DNA from: Candidatus Poribacteria bacterium
GTDB taxonomy: Bacteria > Poribacteria > WGA-4E > WGA-3G
Length of the DNA stretch: 64,000 nucleotides
Direction: 5' to 3'
NCBI GenBank assembly: GCA_022825825.1
Contig: JAJDWA010000034.1
Location: forward strand, 108,828-172,827
In this document: one piece after another, positions 10,501 to 18,227 of the stretch
Numbering within the stretch: position 1 is the stretch's first letter
How the letters are laid out: every line of letters starts with the position of its first letter
Program-made: the position numbers and the translations under genes
The notes under the pieces: model-generated
What the model was told of the DNA's origin: nothing
Databases searched by the model: none
What the model saw: only the letters and a program-made list of their open reading frames with translations

Positions 10501-11388
10501 TACAGTTTCAGGACACAAGCCAGTAATACGCTATTCCGTATCTACAATACCAGCTTTATACCAAGTGTCCGAAAATTGCGACATGAATTGCAATCATCGC
10601 TTACTTTCGATTATCAGCCGCCTATTGACAGAGATAACAATCTCTATCCGTTTGGTCCTAGTACCTATTTCTATGAACGGAAAAGACTTACTTACAACTT
10701 CAATACGAATATTGAAATAAAAACTCGGCGCAGCCAATCAGCACATCGTATCTTCTATTTTGATACCCGGCTCACTGCAGATTTTACCGAATTTGAATCG
10801 TTATATAGACGTAAATACGAGCCTATTGAGAGCGATTTTACCATCGTTCCGTTACCAAGTCGAAATCTAAATATGACTGTTCGTCTAACACATGATCCGA
10901 ATCCTCATCCTGAAGATGGAAAACAGTTCAAGATGGTCGGTGTGCGTACCAATATCAGATACACACGCAAAAAATGGTATGTCAGTTTGGGAAATTCTTT
11001 CAGCAAACGACATACCTCTAAACGTGCCTCACGTTCTGTAACTGCTAACGGACGATACCGTTTTAACGAAAATCTTGAGTTTGACTTTAGCCTAATCTAC
11101 TATCCAATAGAAAAGGATTTTTATTCACAACGTGTCAGCATCAACCGTAATTTACATGATTGGAACTTGCGTATCTCGTGGAGTCGCGTCGGAATCAAAC
11201 GCGATCCCCCCTTCGACAACGTTCGACAAGATTTTACATTCCAGGTTAACTTGATCGGTGAACCAGCTGTCTCAATGGGAGTTGGTTATGACGCTACTAC
11301 CGAAACATGGGGTCTCCACACCTTGCCAGCAGGCGTACCATACAATGCATTTGGTGCAAGCAATTCACTTGGGCGTTCCTTCTTCTAA
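7552..11388 (+). CDS. lptD: LptD-like outer-membrane protein with inserted parvulin domains
   Basis: A 1278-residue protein. Residues about 100-260 form an OstA/LptA-like beta-jellyroll (ALIKYEDVILRADHVWADFN) ending in the LptD-typical NIVLRIGGVPLFYFPAIRRD. LptD assembles LPS in the outer membrane. Residues about 330-600 then hold two PPIC/parvulin-like domains, the first with ETRYEGGDMGFLIQ. An acidic linker (about 605-665) and a third partial parvulin-like piece (about 670-715, LYAGEYSRVIDTKKSFRLIK) follow. The rest (about 720-1278) is beta-strand-rich and ends in Phe, as barrel proteins usually do. The TTG start at 7552 is weak; ATG 7618 or ATG 7657 are alternatives, and 7657 puts a signal-peptide-like helix close to the N terminus. 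The neighbouring SurA-like genes support the role. Confidence 0.78.
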   Translation: MSKKSVQKNEDNLPIHKKTSVVMILLQRFFRNGVSMENTHRTSQIVRVLQLAIVVFTCLHLPLQWTTAQVPETPETSVEADTQPAQDINQTANTTKEVLNPEKMTPEPDTVIGDGDEVILQDNFVQIHGNALIKYEDVILRADHVWADFNDNLMRAAGNVYLKVGNEETYSDELVFNLETKKGIARNGYTFSDPWYFGGSEIFKIEDNKSYIRGGTLTTCSLKHPHYHFSVSEVIIRMNQEMIAKNIVLRIGGVPLFYFPAIRRDLRRGKVAKIIVRVGTDSYQGPNIGIILPVARKRRYDGALLYDRSARRGQGFGFEGKYRFDDTQFREIHIPIPPDATSAQRTKLEEKAKEIYDRLEGDYDRYWLKQLFLEYKITDEDAERAKEKAENIFKQLNEENADFSQLAQRESDHSETRYEGGDMGFLIQGEKDKEGEPILDPILEEAAFALEEGELSSVLRTESAFHVLKAARVLDIYGEREIKLFRIDIAITASTETQDTVGETAEKIHQRALAGETFEQLAAEFPEANLSEINEGKGLPLNEMDAGWQYSVRRLENPGDITERRPVFSPEGLYIFQLIKKEETPSFEELAEQFEAEWKTFETEVFATPSKDEKTTTPDKTDPDKTEDDSDAESISPSIENANDESETATQLETVEGETTDQEIPIEEEVEVYRKHGFRGRWQDPRKVASEAQNLYAGEYSRVIDTKKSFRLIKVDKKRTYRGDLYFYGADEYSFSRQDATRIGRRWNMRWGHRQSFYTPWDSRQDGRKPISFVGRTAWRALNYKEDLGLQSESTLNSFGIITYGAAFSAASEKDVDDFGNLRYSREAIGDFTGRFEVRHLHDFTGQGTTALQKLPQLTLNFSRMRFSRLPVFETINDGMVFVSEKIKSDKPLLSLLAFPTLEDTSFDMDIEFGNFYRQTYRGKFGEENNVFLQTLDLGFDLRKQANLFITPLRELKINTNLNTNAIWHAKDQEKNRNIIRGVYSFRTQASNTLFRIYNTSFIPSVRKLRHELQSSLTFDYQPPIDRDNNLYPFGPSTYFYERKRLTYNFNTNIEIKTRRSQSAHRIFYFDTRLTADFTEFESLYRRKYEPIESDFTIVPLPSRNLNMTVRLTHDPNPHPEDGKQFKMVGVRTNIRYTRKKWYVSLGNSFSKRHTSKRASRSVTANGRYRFNENLEFDFSLIYYPIEKDFYSQRVSINRNLHDWNLRISWSRVGIKRDPPFDNVRQDFTFQVNLIGEPAVSMGVGYDATTETWGLHTLPAGVPYNAFGASNSLGRSFF

Positions 11389-11484
11389 GGAAGTAATACC
11401 ATTTCTAATTGAAAAGTATCATATCAGATTTCTAAACATATTTTGTTTGTCGGGTAGAACGCAGTGAAACCCATAGACGTCAAT

Positions 11485-11799
11485 TTAAGGATTTTCAACT
11501 TTTTGTAGAAGTCTAAAAGTTGTGTGTTTGCTAATGCTTCGTCCCCTCCTATTATCGCTAAATATAGTCTGTTTTATATCCCTAAGAGTTTGGCGTAACG
11601 CTGTTTTGGATTTGTGAAAACTGATTGTCCGTGTGCATGCATATAAACCGACAAGTTCTGCTGTTTTGATGATATTGTCCAGTATACATCTCCCTCCGAC
11701 TGCTATCATCACCCAGTGTCGGACAAGTTGTGCAATGAGTTTGGCATATATTTCACATAAGGCACAGTAAGATTTTTCGCTTCGGGATATGTGAGGCAA
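11485..11799 (-). pseudogene. Remnant of an IS4-type transposase (C-terminal end)
   Basis: About 104 codons resemble the C-terminal tail of IS4-family transposases: LCEIYAKLIAQLVRHWVMIA, then a Lys/Arg-rich helix and SKHTTFRLLQ. In intact relatives, as I recall them, this section reads roughly YAKLI-x-x-x-x-x-HW and ends K-x-x-TFQLL. The upstream frame is closed by a stop a few codons before the TTG, and no DDE catalytic core is readable nearby, so the element is decayed. It sits in a 650-base gap between the LptD-like gene and modA, the only sizeable non-coding stretch there. The call rests on motif memory only. Confidence 0.4.
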
Positions 11800-11972
11800 C
11801 TTCTGTTATGTAGCCATCAAAAAGTAGGGGTCCACCGCTTTATCCAAAACCTGATTGATATCCTCTCCTATATGGAAAAGTTTATTAGGTAAGGATACCA
11901 TTTTTATAAATTGCTTTCAAACTCCCATCTAACTCATGCAAAAAACTTTACACACCCGTTGTTTTCAAGGAA

Positions 11973-12001
11973 TTGACATAACTTGAAATGTTTGTTATAA
12001 T
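11973..12001 (+). promoter_or_regulatory. Sigma-70-type promoter for modA
   Basis: TTGACA (11973-11978) and TATAAT (11996-12001) are exact consensus hexamers separated by 17 bases. They lie 37 bases upstream of the modA start and face it. This is the strongest promoter-like sequence I found in the window. No molybdate-repressor box was recognised around it. Confidence 0.75.
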
Positions 12002-12038
12002 CTTTCGCGCGTTAACCCGCGATTTAGGCTGAACAATT

Positions 12039-12830
12039 ATGCTTCAAAACGTAAAATTTGACACCTTTATTGCGTATATGCTGATATTTGCAGCATTTGT
12101 AGGGTGTGGACAGACACAAAAAGACCTTGAATTAAGAGTTTTTGGTGCGATGAGTTTGACAGATGCATTGACAGAAATTGGTGAGCAGTTTACTACAAAA
12201 CACGGCGTTCAGGTTAGTTATAATTTTGCTGCATCTTCAACGCTGCAACGTCAAATTGAAAAAGGTGCATCGGCAGATGTATTTATTTCGGCAAGTCCCC
12301 AACAGATTACGGCACTTGAAACCCGTGATATGCTTGAAACAGATAGCCGTTACGATATCTTGTCAAATCAGTTAGTTCTTGCTTCACACAAAAACGCTGT
12401 TTTATCTGTGGAAACTGTTGATATACTTGCCGATGACGTTGTTTCAAGAATTGCTATTGGGCAGCCCGAAATTGTACCTGCTGGCACTTATGCGAAAGAG
12501 GCTTTGATACGGCTTGGTCTATGGGAAAAGGTGCACCCTAAGTTAGTTTTCGGGACAGATGTGAGATCGACACTTGCTTATGTCAGTGCCGGAAATGTTG
12601 ACGTAGCAATCGTCTATCAAACAGACGTAACACTGAATAAAAATGTGAAAGTGCTTTATGAATTTTCAACTGAAACGCATAGTCCAATAGTTTATCCTGC
12701 AGTTGTTCTAAAGAATAGTAAGCAAAAACAGTTAGCACAACAATTTATTGTTTATCTAAAAACCTCGCGTGCCGCTGAAATTTTCAAAAAACATGGATTT
12801 ACCAGTTTAATATCTGATTCTGGAAAATAA
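12039..12830 (+). CDS. modA: Molybdate ABC transporter substrate-binding lipoprotein ModA
   Basis: A 263-residue periplasmic binding protein that captures molybdate or tungstate for the ModBC transporter. A signal peptide ends in a lipobox (FVGC, Cys at about residue 23), so it is probably a lipoprotein. Family motifs are FGAMSLTDALTEIGEQF, YNFAASSTLQRQIEKGA followed by DVFISAS, and the later GNVDVAIVYQTD. Length fits the family. modB follows after 20 bases. The consensus promoter directly upstream should drive the operon. Confidence 0.93.
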   Translation: MLQNVKFDTFIAYMLIFAAFVGCGQTQKDLELRVFGAMSLTDALTEIGEQFTTKHGVQVSYNFAASSTLQRQIEKGASADVFISASPQQITALETRDMLETDSRYDILSNQLVLASHKNAVLSVETVDILADDVVSRIAIGQPEIVPAGTYAKEALIRLGLWEKVHPKLVFGTDVRSTLAYVSAGNVDVAIVYQTDVTLNKNVKVLYEFSTETHSPIVYPAVVLKNSKQKQLAQQFIVYLKTSRAAEIFKKHGFTSLISDSGK

Positions 12831-12850
12831 AATGTGCCTGTGACATCGCA

Positions 12851-13522
12851 ATGAGGATAACTTCCGCCGAAATTACAGCTCTTATCTTATCTATAAAAGT
12901 TGCGTTGTTGAGCCTCATTGTGATGTTTCCACCAGGACTGCTGGTGGGATGGTTGCTTGCAAAACGGGATTTTCCAGGGAAATCTCTTCTGAATACACTC
13001 GTGATGTTACCATTGGTTCTTCCGCCTGTGGTAAGTGGGTATTTACTGCTTATTCTCTTGAGCAAACACGGGATTATCGGAGGTTTTTTATATAACGTTT
13101 TCAAATTAGAGATTGTATTTTCTCAATTCGCTGTTGTCCTTGCCGTTTCGATTATCTCTTTTCCCCTGTTAGTACGCGGAATCATAACAGGAATGGAGTC
13201 AGTGCCACCTGAACTTGAAAACACGGCACGCACGCTTGGTGCATCACCATTCAAAATCTTTTGGACGATAACACTACCGCTTGCATCACGCGGTATTATT
13301 GGCGGAGCAATTCTCGGTTTTTCAAAAAGTCTGGGAGAGTTTGGGGCAACTATCATGGTGGCAGGTAATATCCCGGGCAAAACACAAACAATGGCGTTAG
13401 CGATTTTCAATGCCGTAAATTTAGGCGAGGATGCATCTGTCTACCGATTGGTATTTATTTCAACTGTTGTCGCATTTATTGCTATCTGGTTAACAGAACG
13501 TATCACTCTTAGACAGGATTAG
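12851..13522 (+). CDS. modB: Molybdate ABC transporter permease ModB
   Basis: A 223-residue inner-membrane permease with five or so hydrophobic segments. It carries the cytoplasmic EAA-type loop that docks on the ATPase: ENTARTLGASPFKIFWTITL followed by LGFSKSLGEFGATIMVAGN, the latter typical of ModB. It lies 20 bases after modA on the same strand. Its ATPase partner modC comes only after an intervening small gene. Confidence 0.93.
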   Translation: MRITSAEITALILSIKVALLSLIVMFPPGLLVGWLLAKRDFPGKSLLNTLVMLPLVLPPVVSGYLLLILLSKHGIIGGFLYNVFKLEIVFSQFAVVLAVSIISFPLLVRGIITGMESVPPELENTARTLGASPFKIFWTITLPLASRGIIGGAILGFSKSLGEFGATIMVAGNIPGKTQTMALAIFNAVNLGEDASVYRLVFISTVVAFIAIWLTERITLRQD

Positions 13523-13612
13523 TTCTCAGTTATCAAATATTGAATTTACCTAATAACACGACTAATAATTAAGGTGATAACTCTTACAATTATTTAAATA
13601 CAAAGGAGAAAC

Positions 13613-13927
13613 ATGATGAATATGGAAACACTTTTCGTTCTGATTGCAGTTGGTGTATTTCTGATAGTAATCTTGAATCTGGCTCGGCGTTCAAAAAACA
13701 ATCAATCACGTAGGAAAAAGCGCCAGCAGGATGGGCATGTTGATGACCCTCATACTGTTGACGACACAGAGGACGCTCTCTTTACCGGGCTACTACTCGG
13801 TAGCATGTTAGGCGGTGACAATCAAAATGACTCGTCTACTGACACAGACTCCGGTGGAAGTGATGGCGGATTCGACGGGGGCGGCTTTGATGGTGGAGGC
13901 GGCTTTGACGGCGGGGGATTCGAATAA
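13613..13927 (+). CDS. Small membrane protein with Gly-rich tail, unknown function
   Basis: A 104-residue protein starting at ATG 13613 behind AAAGGAGAA. Residues 4-23 form one transmembrane helix (TLFVLIAVGVFLIVILNLA), followed by a basic stretch (RRSKNN, RRKKRQQ), an acidic region and a tail built of repeated GGFDGGG units. I do not recognise the family. Low-complexity Gly/Asp/Phe tails of this kind occur on small membrane proteins of unknown role. It lies between modB and modC in the same direction, so it may be co-transcribed and could be an accessory of the transporter or an unrelated insertion. Confidence 0.7.
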   Translation: MMNMETLFVLIAVGVFLIVILNLARRSKNNQSRRKKRQQDGHVDDPHTVDDTEDALFTGLLLGSMLGGDNQNDSSTDTDSGGSDGGFDGGGFDGGGGFDGGGFE

Positions 13928-13997
13928 AACGCTAACTCAGAAAACTTTTACGATTGAATCCTCACACTAAACGTCTCAATAGAGTATTGGAAACGCT

Positions 13998-15083
13998 GTG
14001 GCAGATTACACCAAAATCACACTTGACTTTCGTAAAACGCTTGGTAATTTTACGTTAGACCTCAATTGCACGCTCGAAAAGAAAGTTACGGCTTTTTTGG
14101 GTGCGTCTGGCAGCGGGAAAAGTACGCTTCTCAATTGTATCAGTGGCATACTCGCTCCGGACGATGGTAGGATTGTGTTCGGAGATGAAGCACTTTACAC
14201 CTCTGATTCAAAAATTAATGTGCCGCCCGAAAAACGTTATTTCGGATATATTTTTCAAGAGGGGTATCTCTTTCCGCATCTTACCGTTGCACAGAATATC
14301 CGATACGCACAACCACGGAATTTGCGTAAAAATCCCGATAGCATTTCCCGGTTGCTTGAAATTCTTGAAATTACCGAGTTACTTCAACGCTATCCAAGCC
14401 AACTTTCTGGTGGACAACGTCAACGTATTGCAATTGCCCGCGCGCTTGCGATGGAACCGCGTCTACTTCTAATGGATGAACCTCTTGCTTCACTTGACAG
14501 CGGCTTGAAAAACCGCATTATTCCATATCTTCATCACATTAAAAACGCTTTTGAAATACCAATTCTCTACGTAACCCATGCCATTTCAGAAGCGATGGCA
14601 CTTGCTGATGAGGCTTTTCTTATTTCGGACGGAAGGATTACCGCCAGTGGTGAACCGTATCAACTGCTAACAGCTCCTTCCGCTTTACCGATTGCAAATT
14701 TGACAGGTGTAGAAAATATCTTGTCTCTCCCTGTTGCCAATTCAGATAAGCATAGAGGTGTAACTGAGCTGGAAATTGGGGATCAGCGTCTTGTTATCCC
14801 TTATGTAGATACGGAAATCGGAAAAGAAGTTCCTATCGCTATTCGAGCAGAAGATATAATTATTTCGCTTAAACCTAATCTCCCAATTAGTGCGCGGAAC
14901 ATATTAAAGGGAACAATTGATGCAGTTGATGACCAAACACTACTGTCCATTAACGTTGAAGGGCATCATCTTTCAGTGAAAATTACACACGAAGCGCGTG
15001 AACAACTTCAATTGAATGAGGGAAAGGAAGTTTTCTGCGTTATTAAGGCAAATGCGATCAATCTGCTTTGGCACGATTCATAA
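13998..15083 (+). CDS. modC: Molybdate ABC transporter ATP-binding protein ModC
   Basis: A 361-residue ABC ATPase that powers molybdate import through ModB. Walker A is GASGSGKST (residues 35-43), the signature LSGGQRQR lies near 136-143, and Walker B LLLMDEP near 156-162, followed by the D-loop and the H-loop YVTHAISEA. The C-terminal third resembles the MOP/TOBE molybdate-binding domain (SARNILKGTIDAV) that separates ModC from general importers. The start is GTG 13998. The 3' end overlaps the convergent coaE by 26 bases. It is separated from modB by the small Gly-rich gene. Confidence 0.92.
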   Translation: MADYTKITLDFRKTLGNFTLDLNCTLEKKVTAFLGASGSGKSTLLNCISGILAPDDGRIVFGDEALYTSDSKINVPPEKRYFGYIFQEGYLFPHLTVAQNIRYAQPRNLRKNPDSISRLLEILEITELLQRYPSQLSGGQRQRIAIARALAMEPRLLLMDEPLASLDSGLKNRIIPYLHHIKNAFEIPILYVTHAISEAMALADEAFLISDGRITASGEPYQLLTAPSALPIANLTGVENILSLPVANSDKHRGVTELEIGDQRLVIPYVDTEIGKEVPIAIRAEDIIISLKPNLPISARNILKGTIDAVDDQTLLSINVEGHHLSVKITHEAREQLQLNEGKEVFCVIKANAINLLWHDS

Positions 15084-15711
15084 GTTGATCCCAAAGTTGA
15101 TCTACTTGCTCATTGAGTTCTTTGAGTGTTCCATCATTCTCTATGATAACATCCGCATATTTAATCTTTTCAGATACAGGCATCTGCGAGTCAATTCGTG
15201 CTTGTGCCTCGTTTTCGGTGAGAGGACGGTTTTGTGCATGGCTCCGTTCTAATATCCGTTGCAATTGTATCTCAGGCGCGGCAGTCACAACAACTATCAG
15301 ATCAACAGAATCGTAAGCACCAGCTTCAATGAGAAGGGGCGCGTCAAGTAAGACAACACATAAAGGGTCTTGCAAAACAAGCTGACGCGCACGAGAACGG
15401 GAACGTTGGATAATCAACGGATGGAGGATTGCATTTAATCGTTCACGTGCAGATTTATCTTCAAAAACGATTGCACCTAATTTTTTTCTGCTAACATCTC
15501 CCGATTCTTCAAGAATTTCTCGCCCAAATGCGTTGACAAGTTCATCTATCATAGGACTGTCTGCTTTGAGGAGTTGATGTCCTATTTCGTCTGCGTTTAT
15601 CGGAATTGCTCCCTTTTCAGCGAGTAACGCAGAGACGGTTGTTTTCCCGCACGCGATGCCGCCTGTTATTCCCACAATGATGCCGCGCTCGCGGTCTGCT
15701 TTTGCTTTCAT
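15058..15711 (-). CDS. coaE: Dephospho-CoA kinase CoaE
   Basis: A 217-residue cytoplasmic kinase catalysing the last step of coenzyme A synthesis, ATP-dependent phosphorylation of the 3'-hydroxyl of dephospho-CoA. The P-loop GGIACGKTT is at residues 17-25. NADEIGHQLL shortly after and the later LDAPLLIEAG are CoaE hallmarks. A helical lid follows with ERSHAQNRPLTENEAQARI. Its 3' end overlaps the 3' end of modC on the opposite strand. No other CoA gene is nearby. Confidence 0.95.
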   Translation of the reverse strand: MKAKADRERGIIVGITGGIACGKTTVSALLAEKGAIPINADEIGHQLLKADSPMIDELVNAFGREILEESGDVSRKKLGAIVFEDKSARERLNAILHPLIIQRSRSRARQLVLQDPLCVVLLDAPLLIEAGAYDSVDLIVVVTAAPEIQLQRILERSHAQNRPLTENEAQARIDSQMPVSEKIKYADVIIENDGTLKELNEQVDQLWDQLMNRAKAD

Positions 15712-15787
15712 ATTAATTGAGTATACTCCATAATCTAAAATATATCAATGTTTAGATATAAAATTTTAAGAAAAGCAAAAGCAAAAC

Positions 15788-15816
15788 TTGTCAAACAGTC
15801 TAACAAGTGCTAAACT
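15788..15816 (+). promoter_or_regulatory. Promoter candidate for the lipoprotein protease/TPR gene
   Basis: TTGTCA (15788-15793) and TAAACT (15811-15816) are separated by 17 bases and end 44 bases upstream of the ATG at 15861. The hexamers are near consensus and the position fits the gene it faces. Confidence 0.5.
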
Positions 15817-15860
15817 ATTAACGATTAAAACTGATTTACTGAAAGAGGCGAGGGATAGCA

Positions 15861-17663
15861 ATGAAAACTGCGAAGAAAGTAATAGCACTCATAGGCTGCC
15901 TTGCATTAGGGATTTTCTTGTCATGTGCTTCAAGTATTGAACAACAAACAGCTCAAATCAATAAAGCCTCTTCGTTACCGAATCTTGATAAAATTGCGGA
16001 AATTGCGTTAGCCGGTACAGTACAGATAGGGAGTCTAAACGTGGAAGGACCACCATTCTTCGGGAGTGGATTTTTCATCAGGCATAATTTGATTGTTACG
16101 AATATCCATGTTGTTAACAAGAGATCCTTTGATGGAGCTGTCAGCATGGTTAGGTTGGTTAATAAGCCAACATGGTTCACTATCAAAGGGGTTATGGCGA
16201 GTGATCCGATACGAGACCTTGTTATCCTAAAGGTTACGAAGTTGAGCGGTGAAGATCCGCACATTCTTTCGCTTGGTGATAGTAATACTGTTAAAAGAGG
16301 CGATAGCATAATAGCCATTGGCAACCCAGGCGAAGGAGATAAAATTGTGCAGGGCGATATCTCAAAAGGGGCGATCGGTCGGCACACTCCTAATTTCCTT
16401 GAGATAAGAGCGCGAAATAATCGTAAAGGATATAGTGGTGGGCCCGTCTTAAACGTTCACGGAGACGTAATAGGTGTTACGTTCCAAGGACACAGAATTG
16501 GAGCGGGTTATGCGATTCCTTCAAACTATCTTCGGGCACTGCTCAAAGATATGCCGACACAAGAGAAATCTTTGGAAAAATGGCGCGAAGAACCCTTCAT
16601 CCGCCATTATAGTGCAGAGGATGCAGAGGGACCTGAGGAGCTCGCAAGTGCTATCAAAGACTGTGATTTGGCGATTCAACTTGCCCCGGATTCTACTGAT
16701 GCCTACCTTCACCGTGGATATGTGAAGAAAAAGTTAGGTGATTTTAGGGGTGCTATTAAAGACTATGATACTGCGCTTCGGAAAGGGGCGGATTACGCCC
16801 ATGTCTATGTCAATCGTGGCAATGCAAAATCTGATGCAGGAGATAAGAAAGGTGCTATAAAAGATTATGGCAAAGCGATCCGTCTCGACAAAGCGTATGT
16901 TCATGCTTACAGCCATCGTGCAAGTGCCAAGTCTGATTTAGGAAATGAAAAAGGATCTATTGAAGATTACAATACAGTGATCCGATTAAAACCAGCGGAT
17001 GACCTCTTGGTTCTTGCTCACCTTAATCGTGGATTTGTGAAGTCTGACTTAGGAGATAAACAGGGCGCAATTGAAGACTATAATACAGTGATTGGTTTGA
17101 AACCAGAAGAGGATCTACTGGCTGCAGCATATATCAATCGTGGAACTGCAAAGTCTAATTTAGGAAATAAAAAAGAGGCAATTGAAGATTACGATACAGT
17201 GATCCGTTTAAAACCAGAAGATAATCTCCTGGCATTGGCTTACATAAATCGTGCAAATACGAAATCTGATTTAGGTGATAATAATGGGGCAATTGAAGAC
17301 TGTAACACCGTGATCGGTTTAGCGCAAGCAGATGCTATTCTCGCAGAAGCTTATAATGTCCGAGGTAAAGCAAAATCAGATCAAGGGGACAATATCAATG
17401 GCATTATAGACTACAATAAGGCTATTCAGTTAGAACCGAATCATGCTGAGTTCTACTACAACCGAGGCGTTGCCAATGCTGCCATAGGAGACACATTGGA
17501 GGCAAAGAAAGACTTCAAGGTTGCTTTGAAGCTCTTGAATCAAGAACACGACATCTCAAAATCAACTATTGCAGAAACAGATAACTTAAATTTGAAGGTC
17601 AAATTAAACCTGCCTTCTGATCTCAAAGCCGATATTGAGAAAGCACTTCGTGAATTGGAATAA
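15861..17663 (+). CDS. Trypsin-like serine protease lipoprotein with TPR repeats
   Basis: A 600-residue exported protein. The signal peptide ends in a lipobox (IFLSC, Cys 22). Residues about 50-230 form a chymotrypsin/HtrA-like fold with a complete triad: His83 (TNIHVV), Asp119 (DPIRDLVILKV) and Ser192 (KGYSGGPVLN). There is no PDZ domain. Residues about 240-560 are a run of about nine tetratricopeptide repeats of unusual regularity (RGxAKSDLGDKxGAIEDYNT), which bind proteins. It is probably a membrane-tethered protease or scaffold in the envelope. A second gene of the same design sits at 56159. The start follows GAGGCGAGGG. Confidence 0.85.
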   Translation: MKTAKKVIALIGCLALGIFLSCASSIEQQTAQINKASSLPNLDKIAEIALAGTVQIGSLNVEGPPFFGSGFFIRHNLIVTNIHVVNKRSFDGAVSMVRLVNKPTWFTIKGVMASDPIRDLVILKVTKLSGEDPHILSLGDSNTVKRGDSIIAIGNPGEGDKIVQGDISKGAIGRHTPNFLEIRARNNRKGYSGGPVLNVHGDVIGVTFQGHRIGAGYAIPSNYLRALLKDMPTQEKSLEKWREEPFIRHYSAEDAEGPEELASAIKDCDLAIQLAPDSTDAYLHRGYVKKKLGDFRGAIKDYDTALRKGADYAHVYVNRGNAKSDAGDKKGAIKDYGKAIRLDKAYVHAYSHRASAKSDLGNEKGSIEDYNTVIRLKPADDLLVLAHLNRGFVKSDLGDKQGAIEDYNTVIGLKPEEDLLAAAYINRGTAKSNLGNKKEAIEDYDTVIRLKPEDNLLALAYINRANTKSDLGDNNGAIEDCNTVIGLAQADAILAEAYNVRGKAKSDQGDNINGIIDYNKAIQLEPNHAEFYYNRGVANAAIGDTLEAKKDFKVALKLLNQEHDISKSTIAETDNLNLKVKLNLPSDLKADIEKALRELE

Positions 17664-17684
17664 GGTTGTCAAAAACTCGAGAAT

Positions 17685-18173
17685 ATGTTAAACAAAAAAA
17701 TCTATCATCGTAACGAACTTGCACTCCTTCTTCAGCAACTGAAAACTGAAGGCAAAGTTGTTGTCACTACCAACGGTTGTTTTGATGTGCTACATTTAGG
17801 GCATCTCCGCTATCTTCAGGCGGCACGGCAACTGGGAGACCTGCTTGTAGTGGCAGTCAACAGTGATAGTTCTGTCCGACAACTCAAAGGTGAAAATCGT
17901 CCGCTTGTTCCTGAAGATGAACGCGCTGAAATGCTTGCGGGGTTGGAATGTGTTGATTATGTGGTGATTTTCCCTGAATCAACACCGATTGAATTGCTTT
18001 CTAAACTCAAGCCAAGTATTCACGTTAAAGGTGGCGACTATAAATTGGAGCAACTGGTCGAAAGGGAGGTCGTTGAGGAAAACGGTGGTAAAATTATTGT
18101 TGGACTAAACGTCCCGGGAAAATCCACAACGAACCTTATAGAGGTAATATGTAAACGATATGGCGATTCGTGA
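17685..18173 (+). CDS. rfaE2: Heptose-1-phosphate adenylyltransferase (RfaE2/HldE C-domain)
   Basis: A 162-residue cytidylyltransferase-fold enzyme that activates D-glycero-beta-D-manno-heptose 1-phosphate with ATP to ADP-heptose, a precursor of LPS inner core. The nucleotide-binding site TTNGCFDVLHLGHLRYL has its HxGH at residues 37-40. Later motifs are KGENRPLVPEDERAEML, HVKGGDYKLE and the terminal GKSTTNLIEVI. It stands alone without the fused kinase, as in genomes that split HldE. It begins 21 bases after the protease gene. With the LptD-like gene upstream, it supports LPS production. Confidence 0.9.
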   Translation: MLNKKIYHRNELALLLQQLKTEGKVVVTTNGCFDVLHLGHLRYLQAARQLGDLLVVAVNSDSSVRQLKGENRPLVPEDERAEMLAGLECVDYVVIFPESTPIELLSKLKPSIHVKGGDYKLEQLVEREVVEENGGKIIVGLNVPGKSTTNLIEVICKRYGDS

Positions 18174-18227
18174 TATAACATAAGCGTTTTTATGATATAC
18201 AGAACCCTCCTACAAAACTGAGGATAT

